A program made the translations under genes and the position numbers. Below, one piece after another: positions 1-8,422 of a stretch of 64,000 nucleotides of DNA. The DNA lies in the NCBI RefSeq assembly GCF_003663885.1, contig NZ_RCCE01000003.1, forward strand, positions 62,001 to 126,000, written 5' to 3'. Each line of letters opens with the position of its first letter. The first letter of the stretch is position 1. The notes under the pieces were generated by a model. It worked only from the letters and a program-made list of their open reading frames with translations, made no database searches and had not been told where the DNA came from. This DNA is from Litoreibacter meonggei. Lineage in GTDB: Bacteria > Pseudomonadota > Alphaproteobacteria > Rhodobacterales > Rhodobacteraceae.

Positions 1-1
1 T

Positions 2-949
2 CTCTTGCTGTTGGCGGATCGGCTGAACCCAGATGCGCCACTCACTCAACGCCTGTTTAGCTGGCGTGGTGACCTCAGCCCGCACGGTGATTCCGTGCCG
101 CTTCGCCTCGCGGGTGCTTTACACGCTCATGTCCTGCGCGCGCCCGATAGCGAGCTTGCCCGCGCCTATCCGCCCCATGAGGTGAGCAACGAGAAACTTT
201 GGGGCGCAATCAACCAAACTCTAAGTGCGGAGGCAGAATTCCTCGACGCCTTTCTCAACAGCCCGCCGCAGACCAACGAGGTCCGCCGCAGCGCTGCCGC
301 CCTGCCCGCGGCCTTGGTTGTGGCTGACCATTTCGGCCTGCCCCTGACCTTGTCGGAGCTAGGGGCGAGCGCAGGGTTGAACCTGACGTTTGATCGCTAT
401 GCCGTGCAGATAGGTGGTCAAAGCTACGGCGCGCTTGACCCCGCACTAACCCTCACGCCCGATTGGACTGGCCCGCCACCCCCTGCGGTCCCGCTGACTG
501 TCATAGATCGGCGCGGCGTCGACCTGAACCCTCTGACCGCGCCAGAAGATGCACAGCGTTTGCGCGCTTACCTATGGGCGGACCAGCCCGAGCGACGCGT
601 ACTGACCAACGCAGCACTCGCCTTGCCACGCCCTCAGATAGACCGTGCCGACGCGGCGGATTGGTTGGAGGAACGCCTCTCACAAATCCATACCGGCAGC
701 ACGCATTTTCTGTTCCACACCATCGCGTGGCAGTATTTTCCCGACGCGGTTCAAGCCCGCTGCGAAACCGCTATTCAAGCCGCCGCAGATCATGCCACGC
801 CTGATGCCCCGCTAGCTTGGTTCTCGATGGAATCCGACAATGGCGCAGGCGGCGAGGGGGCCAAGCTGACCTTGCGGCTTTGGCCCGGAGCGTTAGTCTT
901 GGACTTAGGACGTGCGGATTTTCACGGGCGCTGGATCAACTGGAGCTAG
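2..949 (+). CDS. DUF2332 family protein (5' end outside window)
   Basis: About 315 codons are open from the window edge to the TAG at 947-949. The first possible start seen is a TTG at 5, and family members are usually a little longer, so the true start probably lies upstream. The product resembles DUF2332 proteins, soluble proteins of unknown function. Recognisable parts are a central ELGASAGLNL segment (a glycine-rich motif reminiscent of SAM-binding folds), an FLFHTIAWQY stretch and a WFSMESDN stretch near the C-terminus. The DUF2237 gene starts 3 nt after the stop, so the two are probably co-transcribed. No function can be assigned from sequence alone. Confidence 0.75.
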   Translation, partial: LLLLADRLNPDAPLTQRLFSWRGDLSPHGDSVPLRLAGALHAHVLRAPDSELARAYPPHEVSNEKLWGAINQTLSAEAEFLDAFLNSPPQTNEVRRSAAALPAALVVADHFGLPLTLSELGASAGLNLTFDRYAVQIGGQSYGALDPALTLTPDWTGPPPPAVPLTVIDRRGVDLNPLTAPEDAQRLRAYLWADQPERRVLTNAALALPRPQIDRADAADWLEERLSQIHTGSTHFLFHTIAWQYFPDAVQARCETAIQAAADHATPDAPLAWFSMESDNGAGGEGAKLTLRLWPGALVLDLGRADFHGRWINWS

Positions 950-952
950 ATC

Positions 953-1330
953 ATGGAACGCGAGCCATCTCTCAACGTGCTAGGCGACGAGCTGCAAAGC
1001 TGCTCCCACGATCCCGTCACCGGGTTCTTCCGCAACGGGTGCTGCGACACGGGGCCGATGGATCAAGGCAGCCATACGGTCTGCGCGATCATGACGGCTG
1101 AGTTCCTCGCCTTCTCCAAATACTTAGGTAACGACCTGTCCACCCCGCGCCCGGAACACGGCTTCGCCGGATTGAACCCCGGTGACCAATGGTGCCTATG
1201 CGCTGCTCGGTTCTTGCAAGCCGATGACGAAGGTGCCGCGCCAAAGGTGCGGCTTGCGTCCACACACCAGCGTGCGCTTGATGTTGTGCCACTTAAGGCG
1301 CTCATTAAAAATGCGCTGGACGCGAACTGA
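953..1330 (+). CDS. DUF2237 family protein
   Basis: This 125-residue soluble protein matches the DUF2237 family throughout: NVLG near the N-terminus, then D-P-x-T-G-F-x-R-x-GCC-x-TGP, GSHTVCAIMT, GNDLSTPRPE and GDxWCLCAARF. Several cysteines are conserved (the GCC pair and WCLC), which suggests metal or redox chemistry, but no reaction is known. The length is normal. The ATG lies 3 nt after the DUF2332 stop, so it is probably translationally coupled. A hairpin just downstream probably ends this transcript and the converging trpB transcript. Confidence 0.85.
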   Translation: MEREPSLNVLGDELQSCSHDPVTGFFRNGCCDTGPMDQGSHTVCAIMTAEFLAFSKYLGNDLSTPRPEHGFAGLNPGDQWCLCAARFLQADDEGAAPKVRLASTHQRALDVVPLKALIKNALDAN

Positions 1331-1341
1331 GAGCACCACAC

Positions 1342-1370
1342 AAAAAAGGCGCCTCAACGTGCGCCTCTTT
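1342..1370. terminator. Bidirectional intrinsic terminator between DUF2237 and trpB
   Basis: A 6-bp stem (AGGCGC at 1347-1352 with GCGCCT at 1361-1366) encloses an 8-nt loop. Six A residues precede it on the plus strand, giving a U-run for transcripts coming from trpB. CTTT follows it for transcripts from DUF2237. It sits between two convergent genes, as expected for a shared terminator. Confidence 0.6.
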
Positions 1371-1390
1371 CCTGACAATATGAAAGCCTG

Positions 1391-2623
1391 CTAGGCGAAT
1401 TCGCCCATCTCGAAGTCCAACGCACGGGCGACGGTGAAGATGTCTTTGTCGCCGCGTCCGCACATGTTCATGCAGATGATATGATCCTTTGGCAGATCAG
1501 GCGCGATTTTCATCACATGGGCCAGCGCGTGGGATGGCTCAAGTGCGGGTATGATCCCTTCCAATGAACAGCACAGCTGGAACGCTTCGAGCGCTTCCTT
1601 GTCGGTGATTGCCACATATTGCGCGCGGCCAATCTCGTGCAACCACGAATGCTCCGGCCCGATGCCCGGATAGTCCAGACCGGCGGAAATCGAGAACCCT
1701 TCAAGGATTTGCCCGTCATCGTCTTGCAGCAGATAGGTGCGGTTGCCATGCAACACGCCGGGGCGGCCACCCGTGAGCGACGCGCAATGCTCCATCTTGG
1801 CGTTCACGCCCTTACCGCCAGCTTCGACACCAATGATCTCGACGTCCTTGTCATCAAGAAACGGAAAGAACAGGCCCATCGCGTTGGAGCCACCACCGAT
1901 TGCAGCAACCAACGTATCGGGCAGACGTCCTTCGGCCTCCATCAACTGCACTTTGGCTTCGTTGCCGATGATGGCTTGGAAGTCGCGGACCATGGCAGGG
2001 TACGGATGTGGGCCGGCGACCGTGCCGATGCAATAAAACGTGTCGCGCACGTTGGTCACCCAGTCGCGCATCGCGTCGTTCATCGCATCTTTCAGCGTGC
2101 CGCGGCCGGACGTCACAGACACCACCTCGGCACCCAGCAAGCGCATACGGAACACGTTGGGGGCCTGACGTTCCACGTCATGCGCGCCCATATAGACGAC
2201 GCATTTCAGGCCGAACTTGGCACAAACAGTCGCGGTGGCCACGCCGTGCTGGCCCGCACCGGTTTCCGCGATGATGCGGGTTTTGCCCATGCGGCGGGCA
2301 AGGATGATCTGGCCCAGCACGTTGTTGATCTTGTGCGCACCGGTATGGTTCAGCTCGTCACGCTTGAGGTAGATCTTTGCGCCGCCCAAATGCTCGGACA
2401 GGCGCTCGGCGTGGTACATCGGCGACGGGCGGCCCACGTAATGCTTCCACAGGAAATCCATTTCGTCCCAGAACGATTTGTCGGTTTTGGCGTGCTCGTA
2501 TTGCTCTTCCAGTTCAAGGATCAGCGGCATCAGCGTTTCGGACACAAAGCGCCCGCCAAAATCACCAAAGCGGCCCTTTTCGTCAGGGCCGGTCTTGTAG
2601 CTGTTCAGCAGATCATCAGGCAT
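1391..2623 (-). CDS. trpB: Tryptophan synthase beta chain
   Basis: This cytoplasmic PLP enzyme condenses indole with L-serine to form L-tryptophan, working as an alpha2-beta2 complex with TrpA. The 410-aa product has normal length. It shows the [15 protein letters not shown]-terminus, the PLP-lysine motif HTGAHKINN, the ETGAGQHG loop, the phosphate-binding GGGSNAMG loop and the C-terminal CGRGDKD. The frame stays open to about 2785, but homology begins at MPDDLLN and GGGAG precedes this ATG at about 9 nt, so 2623 is the start. It follows trpF and a small gene on the same strand. No trpA is visible downstream within the window. Confidence 0.96.
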   Translation of the reverse strand: MPDDLLNSYKTGPDEKGRFGDFGGRFVSETLMPLILELEEQYEHAKTDKSFWDEMDFLWKHYVGRPSPMYHAERLSEHLGGAKIYLKRDELNHTGAHKINNVLGQIILARRMGKTRIIAETGAGQHGVATATVCAKFGLKCVVYMGAHDVERQAPNVFRMRLLGAEVVSVTSGRGTLKDAMNDAMRDWVTNVRDTFYCIGTVAGPHPYPAMVRDFQAIIGNEAKVQLMEAEGRLPDTLVAAIGGGSNAMGLFFPFLDDKDVEIIGVEAGGKGVNAKMEHCASLTGGRPGVLHGNRTYLLQDDDGQILEGFSISAGLDYPGIGPEHSWLHEIGRAQYVAITDKEALEAFQLCCSLEGIIPALEPSHALAHVMKIAPDLPKDHIICMNMCGRGDKDIFTVARALDFEMGEFA

Positions 2624-2691
2624 TTTGGAACACTCCCGTTGCAACTCTGTTGATGTAGCCCGTGATCCGGTCGGGGTAAAGCGCAAGGCCG

Positions 2692-3000
2692 TCAGAGTTT
2701 CGTCGAAACTCTGTGTCCAAATCCTCGTCGAGGATTTGGCATCAAACACTCTTGGAGTGTTTGAACCTGCCCTGACGTGACCCAAACCTGATCGGCATTA
2801 CAAAAAATCACCACTTGCCCTGCATTCTCAACCGCTGTGTATCCACGGCGGGCGAGTTCTTCGTAGAACCGCCTTCGCCCGACCATGCGTTCCATATCGC
2901 GGACCTTGCGGCGAACAATGCCACCATCGAGGGCGGCCTTGGCCTTGAACAGGTGCCGAAACCAAACTTCGGGCGTCATCGGAGGTACAGCGTGCATCAT
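2692..3000 (-). CDS. Small conserved Rhodobacterales protein between trpF and trpB, with a repeat-encoded tail
   Basis: This 102-residue product is encoded between trpF and trpB. I recognise the [13 protein letters not shown]...[13 protein letters not shown]...[13 protein letters not shown] core as a small protein that accompanies trpF in roseobacters. It is sometimes labelled an anthranilate-isomerase-associated protein, although it lacks the TIM-barrel enzyme; its function is unknown. ATG 3000 is preceded by AGGA at 8 nt; two Met codons are adjacent. The last 23 or so residues are read through a block of three palindromes (2694-2763) and do not look like the family, so the original stop may have been lost when those palindromes arrived. 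Confidence 0.65.
   Translation of the reverse strand: MMHAVPPMTPEVWFRHLFKAKAALDGGIVRRKVRDMERMVGRRRFYEELARRGYTAVENAGQVVIFCNADQVWVTSGQVQTLQECLMPNPRRGFGHRVSTKL
2694..2763. repeat. Three consecutive near-perfect palindromes
   Basis: Three inverted repeats lie head to tail in 70 bp. The first (2694-2712) has AGAGTTTCG arms around one T. The second (2717-2739) has CCAAATCCTCG arms around one T. The third (2743-2763) has CAAACACTC arms around TTG. All arms pair perfectly. The block overlaps the 3' end of the small gene and lies 71 nt before the trpB start. It resembles a mosaic palindromic intergenic element rather than a terminator, as no U-tract follows it in the direction of trp transcription. 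Confidence 0.8.
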
Positions 3001-3036
3001 ATGCCGATCCTGACACCGCAATGGTAAAAACCGAGT

Positions 3037-3678
3037 TTATTCCGCCTTTGCTGCCAAGCAAAAATCCCTGATCAGGGTCGCGTCCTTCACCCCTGGCGCG
3101 CTTTCCACGCCAGAGGACACATCGACCTGCTTGGCCCCCGTCAGACGGATCGCCTCCGCCACGTTGTCTGGCGTTAACCCGCCAGCAAGCATCCACGGAA
3201 CAGACCAGCGACGGCCCGCGATCAGACGCCAGTCAAAGGCCAACCCGTTGCCCCCCGGCAGATCAGCACCCTTCGGCGGCTTGGCATCGACCAAAATCTG
3301 GTCAGCCACACGCATGTAATCCTCCAGCACCGCCAGATCGCCTTCATCGGCGATCCCGACCGCTTTCATCACCGGCAGGCCAAAACGGTCGCGCACCTCT
3401 GCCACACGCTCAGGGGTCTCCGAGCCATGAAGTTGCAGCATGTCCAGCGGCACCTGATCCAGCAAAGCGTCCAGCGCCGCATTATCCGCGTTGACGGTCA
3501 GCGCCACCTTGGCAAGGCCCAGCGGCACCTCCGTGGCAAGCGCGCGTGCGGCGTCCAAGCTCAGATGCCGAGGAGATTTTTCGAAGAACACGAACCCCAC
3601 ATAGGCCGCACCTGCCGCCGCACAGGCGGCCACATCAGCGGGGCGGCCCAAGCCGCAGATTTTGATACGGGTTGTCAT
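3037..3678 (-). CDS. trpF: Phosphoribosylanthranilate isomerase
   Basis: TrpF catalyses the Amadori rearrangement of phosphoribosylanthranilate to CdRP in tryptophan synthesis. The 213-aa product is a single TIM barrel of normal length. The N-terminal KICGL motif carries the catalytic cysteine (about Cys8), and the family also has VGFVF, QLHG, the catalytic-aspartate strand LVDAKPP, the phosphate-binding [10 protein letters not shown] and VDVSSGVE. It lies 9 nt downstream of the LapA-domain gene and upstream of the small gene and trpB, so the unit probably reads LapA-trpF-small-trpB. Confidence 0.95.
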   Translation of the reverse strand: MTTRIKICGLGRPADVAACAAAGAAYVGFVFFEKSPRHLSLDAARALATEVPLGLAKVALTVNADNAALDALLDQVPLDMLQLHGSETPERVAEVRDRFGLPVMKAVGIADEGDLAVLEDYMRVADQILVDAKPPKGADLPGGNGLAFDWRLIAGRRWSVPWMLAGGLTPDNVAEAIRLTGAKQVDVSSGVESAPGVKDATLIRDFCLAAKAE

Positions 3679-3687
3679 GCGATAGAC

Positions 3688-4047
3688 CTAGCGCGCGGCA
3701 GCGCTGTCGTCGAGCAAAGCCAGAACTTCGTCCTTGCCTTCATTCGACTTGCGTTTGAGGCCTTTGACCTCGCGCTCCAGCTTTTCTTTCTCACGCTTTT
3801 GCAGGCGGGCGTCGGCGCGGTGTTTGTGTTCGCGAAACCATTCCCAAACGAAACCGATCAGCAGGCCGACGATGATGCCGCCAAAGATCACGACGAACAG
3901 GGGCAGGTCATAAGACAGGGGCTGCCCCAGATAGGCCGCCATTTCTTCGGGCAGCAGTTTGATCGTGACCATGCCGCGGTTGGCAAGGGCGACCAGAATC
4001 AAGGAGAGGCCGACGACGGCCATAAACACATAGCGAATGTAGCGCAT
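3688..4047 (-). CDS. LapA-domain (DUF1049) inner-membrane protein
   Basis: This 119-residue protein has two predicted membrane segments: about residues 4-25 (YVFMAVVGLSLILVALAN) and 48-68 (LPLFVVIFGGIIVGLLIGFVW). A basic, charged cytoplasmic helix of coiled-coil character follows (EKEKLEREVKGLKRKSNE). This is the lipopolysaccharide assembly protein A architecture; in E. coli LapA works with LapB to control LpxC turnover. In alphaproteobacteria the gene commonly sits between ihfB and trpF, as here. It starts 5 nt after ihfB ends, so co-transcription is likely. Function is inferred from family only. Confidence 0.8.
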   Translation of the reverse strand: MRYIRYVFMAVVGLSLILVALANRGMVTIKLLPEEMAAYLGQPLSYDLPLFVVIFGGIIVGLLIGFVWEWFREHKHRADARLQKREKEKLEREVKGLKRKSNEGKDEVLALLDDSAAAR

Positions 4048-4052
4048 TTAGT

Positions 4053-4340
4053 TCAGCTTTCGTTTCCGTTGAGCCGATCTCGTAGCAGCTTGCCGGTCTT
4101 GAAGAAAGGCACATGCTTCTCTTCGACATGGACACTTTCGCCCGTGCGCGGGTTACGGCCTGTGCGCGCATCGCGCTTCTTGACCGAGAATGCCCCGAAG
4201 CCACGCAACTCGACACGGTTGCCCGAGGCCACGGCCTCAACAATTTCTTCGAAGATGGTGTTCACGATGCGCTCTACATCCCGTTGGTACAGGTGCGGGT
4301 TTTCATCGGCGATCTTTTGGATCAGCTCAGAGCGTATCAT
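4053..4340 (-). CDS. ihfB: Integration host factor subunit beta
   Basis: IHF-beta pairs with IhfA to bend DNA at specific sites in recombination, replication and transcription. The 95-aa product has the complete HU/IHF fold with the DNA-contacting arm GRNPRTGE and the [13 protein letters not shown]-terminus. MIRSEL at 4340 is chosen because GGGGAGGA precedes it at 7 nt; a TTG one codon upstream is less likely. A TATAGT hexamer on the minus strand at 4397-4402 could be the -10 element of its own promoter. The order rpsA-ihfB is standard in Proteobacteria. Confidence 0.95.
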   Translation of the reverse strand: MIRSELIQKIADENPHLYQRDVERIVNTIFEEIVEAVASGNRVELRGFGAFSVKKRDARTGRNPRTGESVHVEEKHVPFFKTGKLLRDRLNGNES

Positions 4341-4573
4341 CAAATATCCTCCCCAGGACTTTGTTTGTGCAACGGGTGGCCACCGTGCTTCGGGGAACTA
4401 TAGGACAAATAATCCAACTGAGGGAAGCGTTTACAAGGGGCGCAGAACGGTCATGCGTGAGAAAATGGCGTGAAAAATACCGCTTGGCACCGCAAATTGC
4501 GCCTATGCGTCACATAAATGGGCGCAAGGCGCATGGCGTGGCGGATCGAATTCCAGTCGATTCGGAGGCTCTA

Positions 4574-4610
4574 CAAACGAAAACGGCCCCGCCAGTATTG
4601 GCAGGGCCGT
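4574..4610 (-). terminator. rpsA terminator
   Basis: An 11-bp stem with one G-U pair (4583-4593 with 4600-4610) and a 6-nt loop starts 22 nt past the rpsA stop. It is followed in the direction of transcription by TTTTCGTTTG. This is a strong intrinsic terminator. The remaining 4341-4573 spacer up to ihfB holds only a possible ihfB promoter. Confidence 0.85.
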
Positions 4611-4631
4611 CCTCAAACTTTATCGAGAAGA

Positions 4632-6311
4632 TTACTCGTCGTCGGACTTCAGAGCCGCGCCAAGGATATCACCCAAGGACGCGCCAGAGTCAGAGGAGCC
4701 ATACTGCTCGACTGCTTCTTTCTCTTCCGCGATCTCGCGTGCCTTGATGGACAGACCCAAACGGCGGGTCTTGGCGTCCACATTGGTCACACGTACGTCC
4801 AGCTTGTCTCCAACGCCGAAACGCTCGGGGCGTTGCTCGGCACGGTCACGCGACAGGTCGGAGCGGCGGATGAAGGATTTAGCACCCTCATATTCCACTT
4901 CGATGCCGCCCTCTTCGATCGAGGTAACTTCGACGGTGATAATGGAGCCGCGCTTGACGCCGTCCACAGCAGTGTCGAACGAGCCGTCCAGAGCTTTGAT
5001 CGAGAGCGAGATACGCTCTTTCTCAACGTCCACTTCGGTGACAACGGCCTTAACCATGTCGCCTTTGCGGAAGTCGCCCAATGCGTCTTCGCCACGGCCG
5101 TCCCATGTGATGTCGGACAGGTGAACCATGCCGTCGATGTCGTTGTCGAGACCAACGAACAGACCGAATTCGGTGATGTTCTTGACTTCGCCTTCGATCT
5201 CTTTGCCGACAGGGTTGTTCTCTGCGAACACTTCCCATGGGTTGCGCTGTGTCTGCTTGAGACCCAGGGAAACGCGACGCTTGGCGCTGTCGATTTCCAG
5301 AACCATGACTTCGACTTCTTGCGAAGTAGACACGATCTTGCCGGGGTGCACGTTCTTCTTGGTCCAGGACATCTCGGAGACGTGGACAAGACCTTCAACA
5401 CCGGGCTCCAGCTCAACAAATGCGCCGTAGTCGGTGATGTTGGTAACGCGGCCCTGATGCGTGGAATCCAGAGCGTATTTCGCGGCAACTTCGCCCCATG
5501 GATCGTCCTGCAGCTGTTTCATGCCGAGGGAGATACGGTGGGTCTCTTTGTTGATCTTGATGACCTGAACCTTGACGGTCTCGCCAATTGTCAGGATCTC
5601 GCGCGGGTCGTTGACGCGGCGCCATGCCATGTCGGTGACGTGCAGCAGGCCGTCTACGCCGCCAAGGTCGACGAATGCGCCGTACTCGGTGATGTTTTTG
5701 ACCACGCCGTCAACAGCCTGACCTTCGGTGAGGTTGCCGATGACTTCTGCACGCTGTTCAGCACGCGATTCTTCCAGAATGGCACGGCGCGACACAACGA
5801 TGTTGCCACGGCGACGGTCCATTTTCAGGATTTGGAACGGCTGCTTCAGACCCATCAGGGGACCAGCGTCGCGCACAGGGCGCACGTCGACTTGGGAGCC
5901 GGGGAGGAACGCAACCGCGCCGCCCAGATCCACGGTGAAGCCACCTTTGACGCGGCCAAAGATTGCGCCTTCGACGCGCTCTTCGTCTGCGTATGCTTTT
6001 TCCAGACGGTCCCAAGCTTCCTCGCGGCGCGCTTTGTCGCGGCTGATGGAGGCTTCGCCGCGGGCGTTCTCAACGCGGTCGAGGAAAACCTCAACTTCGT
6101 CGCCCACTTCGATTTTTGCGGATTCGCCTGGTTCTGCGAATTCTTTAAGATCGATACGGCCTTCCATTTTGTAGCCGATATCGATGATGGCCTGACCGGC
6201 TTCGATCGCCAGTACTTTGCCTTTGACAACCGAACCTTCGTCCGGTGTGTCCATTTCGAAGCTTTCGTTCAAGAGGGCTTCGAATTCGTCCATAGATGCA
6301 TTTGTAGCCAT
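4632..6311 (-). CDS. rpsA: 30S ribosomal protein S1
   Basis: S1 binds mRNA leaders and helps load them on the 30S subunit. The 559-aa acidic product carries six S1 (OB-fold) repeats from about residue 30 to 540; the typical ITEYGAFVDLGGVDGLLH and related VEGLVHVSEM signatures are easily seen. Length is normal for alphaproteobacterial S1. A long antisense frame covers the same bases but is a codon-bias shadow. cmk, which normally lies just upstream of rpsA, is about 9 kb away here at 15571-16191. The leader (6312 to about 6460) contains a terminator-like hairpin. Confidence 0.97.
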   Translation of the reverse strand: MATNASMDEFEALLNESFEMDTPDEGSVVKGKVLAIEAGQAIIDIGYKMEGRIDLKEFAEPGESAKIEVGDEVEVFLDRVENARGEASISRDKARREEAWDRLEKAYADEERVEGAIFGRVKGGFTVDLGGAVAFLPGSQVDVRPVRDAGPLMGLKQPFQILKMDRRRGNIVVSRRAILEESRAEQRAEVIGNLTEGQAVDGVVKNITEYGAFVDLGGVDGLLHVTDMAWRRVNDPREILTIGETVKVQVIKINKETHRISLGMKQLQDDPWGEVAAKYALDSTHQGRVTNITDYGAFVELEPGVEGLVHVSEMSWTKKNVHPGKIVSTSQEVEVMVLEIDSAKRRVSLGLKQTQRNPWEVFAENNPVGKEIEGEVKNITEFGLFVGLDNDIDGMVHLSDITWDGRGEDALGDFRKGDMVKAVVTEVDVEKERISLSIKALDGSFDTAVDGVKRGSIITVEVTSIEEGGIEVEYEGAKSFIRRSDLSRDRAEQRPERFGVGDKLDVRVTNVDAKTRRLGLSIKAREIAEEKEAVEQYGSSDSGASLGDILGAALKSDDE

Positions 6312-6408
6312 GTGGCGTGGGTTTCCTAATCTAATGTTTATGCGGGCCGAGCGGTTGTCTCCGCCGGTCTTTGGGTTTCAGTTGGTCTTCGGGTTTTCAA
6401 AACAAGAA

Positions 6409-6426
6409 GGGCCGGAAAACCGACCC
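6409..6426 (-). promoter_or_regulatory. Terminator-like hairpin in the rpsA leader
   Basis: Read on the minus strand, GGGTCGG-TTTT-CCGGCCC forms a 7-bp stem with one G-U pair, followed by the T-rich TTCTTGTTTTG. It lies about 100 nt upstream of the rpsA start, inside the leader predicted from the nearby promoter. It could act as an attenuator for S1 synthesis, or be the leftover terminator of a former upstream gene. Structure is seen; role is inferred. Confidence 0.45.
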
Positions 6427-6466
6427 TGCTCGCCCTGAGACTGTTCTCGCCCCTTAGACAGTCGCG

Positions 6467-6495
6467 CGTATAGCGTGGGTTGAGCGGGAGGGCAA
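6467..6495 (-). promoter_or_regulatory. Putative sigma70 promoter of rpsA
   Basis: On the minus strand TTGCCC (6490-6495) and TATACG (6467-6472) are separated by exactly 17 nt. They lie about 155 nt upstream of the rpsA ATG. Both hexamers are fair matches to the housekeeping consensus, and no other promoter-like pair is evident between here and the start. Confidence 0.5.
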
Positions 6496-6891
6496 GTCTG
6501 TAAGGGTTAGCACTATTGCATCGCGCCCAATCGAGGCTTGGGTGCAAAACGCACCCAGTAGCGGTGGTTCGGGCGTTTTGGGGGAGCAGTGCTCAGGCAT
6601 CCGAGGATTGACCTCGATGTTTTTTGGGCGGAACAACTTAAAACGCCCGTTCCCAATAGCGCAGTATGGTCCGCTTTGCGGGACAAACCAGACTTTGGTG
6701 TGCTTCCAACCAATGGCCGCTTTCACCGCACTGCATGTGCAGACTAGCGCGCCTTGGGCGGGGAGCGCACCCACACTACAGGTGCAAAGTTGCGAGGGCA
6801 GCAATGAAAAGCAGACTTCTGAAAGGTCGTCGGTTGGCTATGCAAGGATCTGTCGAGCCGAGAATGAGCCATCTGCGACCTACTGGATTCC
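6496..6891. other. Non-coding spacer between rpsA and accessory island 1
   Basis: No credible gene is seen in this 396-bp stretch: its short open frames show no recognisable homology or ribosome site. It holds a small perfect hairpin (TGGGTGC with GCACCCA, 6539-6557) and two diverged copies of the dispersed CAAAGCGGCC-type repeat, at 6667-6683 and 6711-6730, in the orientation opposite to the other copies. It marks the left edge of the insertion that separates rpsA from cmk. Confidence 0.6.
6667..6730 (-). repeat. Two diverged copies of the dispersed CAAAGCGGCC repeat
   Basis: On the minus strand the segments TCCCGCAAAGCGGACCA (6667-6683) and TGCGGTGAAAGCGGCCATTG (6711-6730) share the AAAGCGG(A/C)C core with the copies at 14778, 19458 and 26547. 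They lie left of accessory island 1. The match is partial. Confidence 0.4.
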
Positions 6892-7806
6892 CTACTTGAA
6901 TTCGTGAAAGTCGCTAGGGGCTTCAACAAATAGCATTTTGACCTTCTCAATAAAGGAGGTGACCAGTTGCGAATTTCCCGTTGCGCGACAGGCAATGTGC
7001 AGCTCGATCCGTTGATCGCCATTCTCGTAGGGCACGAAAGATACGCCTGGCGGCGCGATCTCTTTGACCCAAGCGGGCGCCAAGCCGATCCCCAGCCCAT
7101 GAGTGACAAATTGGAGCAGAGTGGACTTGTCGATCACTTCGCAAACGATGTTCGGTTGGCGGTTAATCGCGCGAAAACCGCTCCATAGCATTTCATGCAG
7201 GATCGGGCGGGCGTGTCGAGGATAGCCAACGATCGGCTCGTCGACAATGTCTTGAGCGCAAAGCATCTTGCGGCGGGAGAGTGGGTTGGCGTCAGACACA
7301 GCCACGACGACAGGCTGCGCGTGCAACAGCGTGCTCTCAAGAAAGTCATCGGTCGGTTGGCTGCGGACAAAGGCGATATCGGCGCGGTGGTTGAACAACT
7401 CCTGTGCGTGCTGATCCGACGACGAGATTTCCAGAATATGCAATGCGGCCTTCGGGAACTCTTTTCGGAACTCCACAAGTGCCACTGGAAGAACCATGGA
7501 TATCGCTTCGTCCACGCCGCTGATCCGCAGAAGCCGCATGCCCTCCTCAGATTTCTGCTTAGCGTTCGAAATCGAGCGATTCACATCCGCCAGTATCTTT
7601 TTGGCGTCGCGCAGAAAATCAGCTCCCGCTTGCGTTACGCTGACCTGCCGCGTTGTCCGAAAAAAGAGCGCCAGACCCAGCTCATGCTCCAGCGCTGAGA
7701 TCCGATCAGACAGAGCGGATTGACTAAGCCCCAAGCGTTCGCCAGCCTTTCGGAAGTGCAATTCTTCTGCGACGGCCACGAAACATTCCAATTGCCTAAG
7801 GTCCAA
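6892..7806 (-). CDS. LysR-family transcriptional regulator
   Basis: This 304-aa protein has the LysR arrangement. A winged helix-turn-helix lies at about residues 1-60 (MDLRQLECFVAVAEELHFRKAGERL, then LGLSQSALSDRISALEHELG). A periplasmic-binding-like effector domain spans about 90-295. LRQLxxFVAVAEELHFRKAGERL is typical of the BenM/CatM/CbbR side of the family, whose effectors are often aromatic or carboxylic acids. It lies 9 nt downstream of the LeuD-like gene, so it is the last gene of the hydrolase-LeuC-LeuD-LysR unit. It is a reasonable regulator of that unit and of the divergent TRAP genes; the effector is unknown. Confidence 0.88.
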   Translation of the reverse strand: MDLRQLECFVAVAEELHFRKAGERLGLSQSALSDRISALEHELGLALFFRTTRQVSVTQAGADFLRDAKKILADVNRSISNAKQKSEEGMRLLRISGVDEAISMVLPVALVEFRKEFPKAALHILEISSSDQHAQELFNHRADIAFVRSQPTDDFLESTLLHAQPVVVAVSDANPLSRRKMLCAQDIVDEPIVGYPRHARPILHEMLWSGFRAINRQPNIVCEVIDKSTLLQFVTHGLGIGLAPAWVKEIAPPGVSFVPYENGDQRIELHIACRATGNSQLVTSFIEKVKMLFVEAPSDFHEFK

Positions 7807-7815
7807 GTCGCTCTC

Positions 7816-8421
7816 CTATTTGATCACCCTGACACGCATCTTATCGGTCAAACCGGCCTCAAAGGCCCTGATGGTCTCCGCGTATTCCAGTGTATCGAGA
7901 GTATCATCGCCGCCCCGGATCAGCGCGTTTTGGGTTGCACCGTCAATTTGGAAGGGGACCGTGATATTGCTAGCAGTGATGGTACGCGTTTCGATGTTAA
8001 TGCAGAACTCCCCTCCGTCTGGATCGGCGGCGAGGGTCATTAACTGATCCCTGACCTCCGGCGTCACGATGGGCAGGGCCAGACCGTTCTTGCGGGCATT
8101 GTCGTAGAAGATCCCGGCGAACCCGGTGCCGATTGCCGCAGTGAAGCCCAGTTGCGCCATGCCCCAAACAGCGTGTTCGCGGCTGGAGCCGCAGCCGAAG
8201 TTGTCGCCTACGATCAAGATCGTGGCCTTGTTCCATGGTGTCTGGTTCAGGATGAAATCAGGGCGTGGCGCTCCTGCATCGTCAAAGCGCAGATCCGCAA
8301 ATGTGCCGTCGGCCAGACCTTCCCGCGTGATGGTGATCAAGAACCGTTTCGGCATGATCACGTCCGTGTCTACATTTGCCAACGGCAGCGGCGCGGCATG
8401 GCCTTTGATGGTCTTTGGCAT
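7816..8421 (-). CDS. leuD: LeuD-type dehydratase/isomerase small subunit
   Basis: The 201-aa product is the aconitase-swivel small subunit of the isopropylmalate isomerase family. It shows the VDTDVIMPKRFL start of the domain, NFGCGSSREHAVWG and a substrate-loop region GIFYDNARKNGLALP. It pairs with the LeuC-type gene whose stop lies just before its start. Gene context (hydrolase, LysR, TAXI-TRAP; no leuA or leuB) argues against leucine biosynthesis and for a catabolic paralogue acting on another hydroxy-diacid such as a citramalate or alkylmalate. That substrate is inference. The symbol reflects family only. Confidence 0.85.
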   Translation of the reverse strand: MPKTIKGHAAPLPLANVDTDVIMPKRFLITITREGLADGTFADLRFDDAGAPRPDFILNQTPWNKATILIVGDNFGCGSSREHAVWGMAQLGFTAAIGTGFAGIFYDNARKNGLALPIVTPEVRDQLMTLAADPDGGEFCINIETRTITASNITVPFQIDGATQNALIRGGDDTLDTLEYAETIRAFEAGLTDKMRVRVIK

Positions 8422-8422
8422 C

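Noticed and set aside
1619-2653. 344-codon frame antisense to trpB
   Set aside because: trpB is certain on the minus strand; the antisense product shows no domain and no ribosome site.
4518-6329. Long open frame (about 600 codons) antisense to rpsA
   Set aside because: The minus strand encodes unmistakable ribosomal protein S1 with six repeats; the plus-strand frame has no recognisable domains and is explained by codon bias.
6542-6907. Gene in the spacer between rpsA and the LysR gene
   Set aside because: Low-complexity frame over repeat-derived sequence without ribosome site or recognisable domain, and partly overlapping the LysR gene end.
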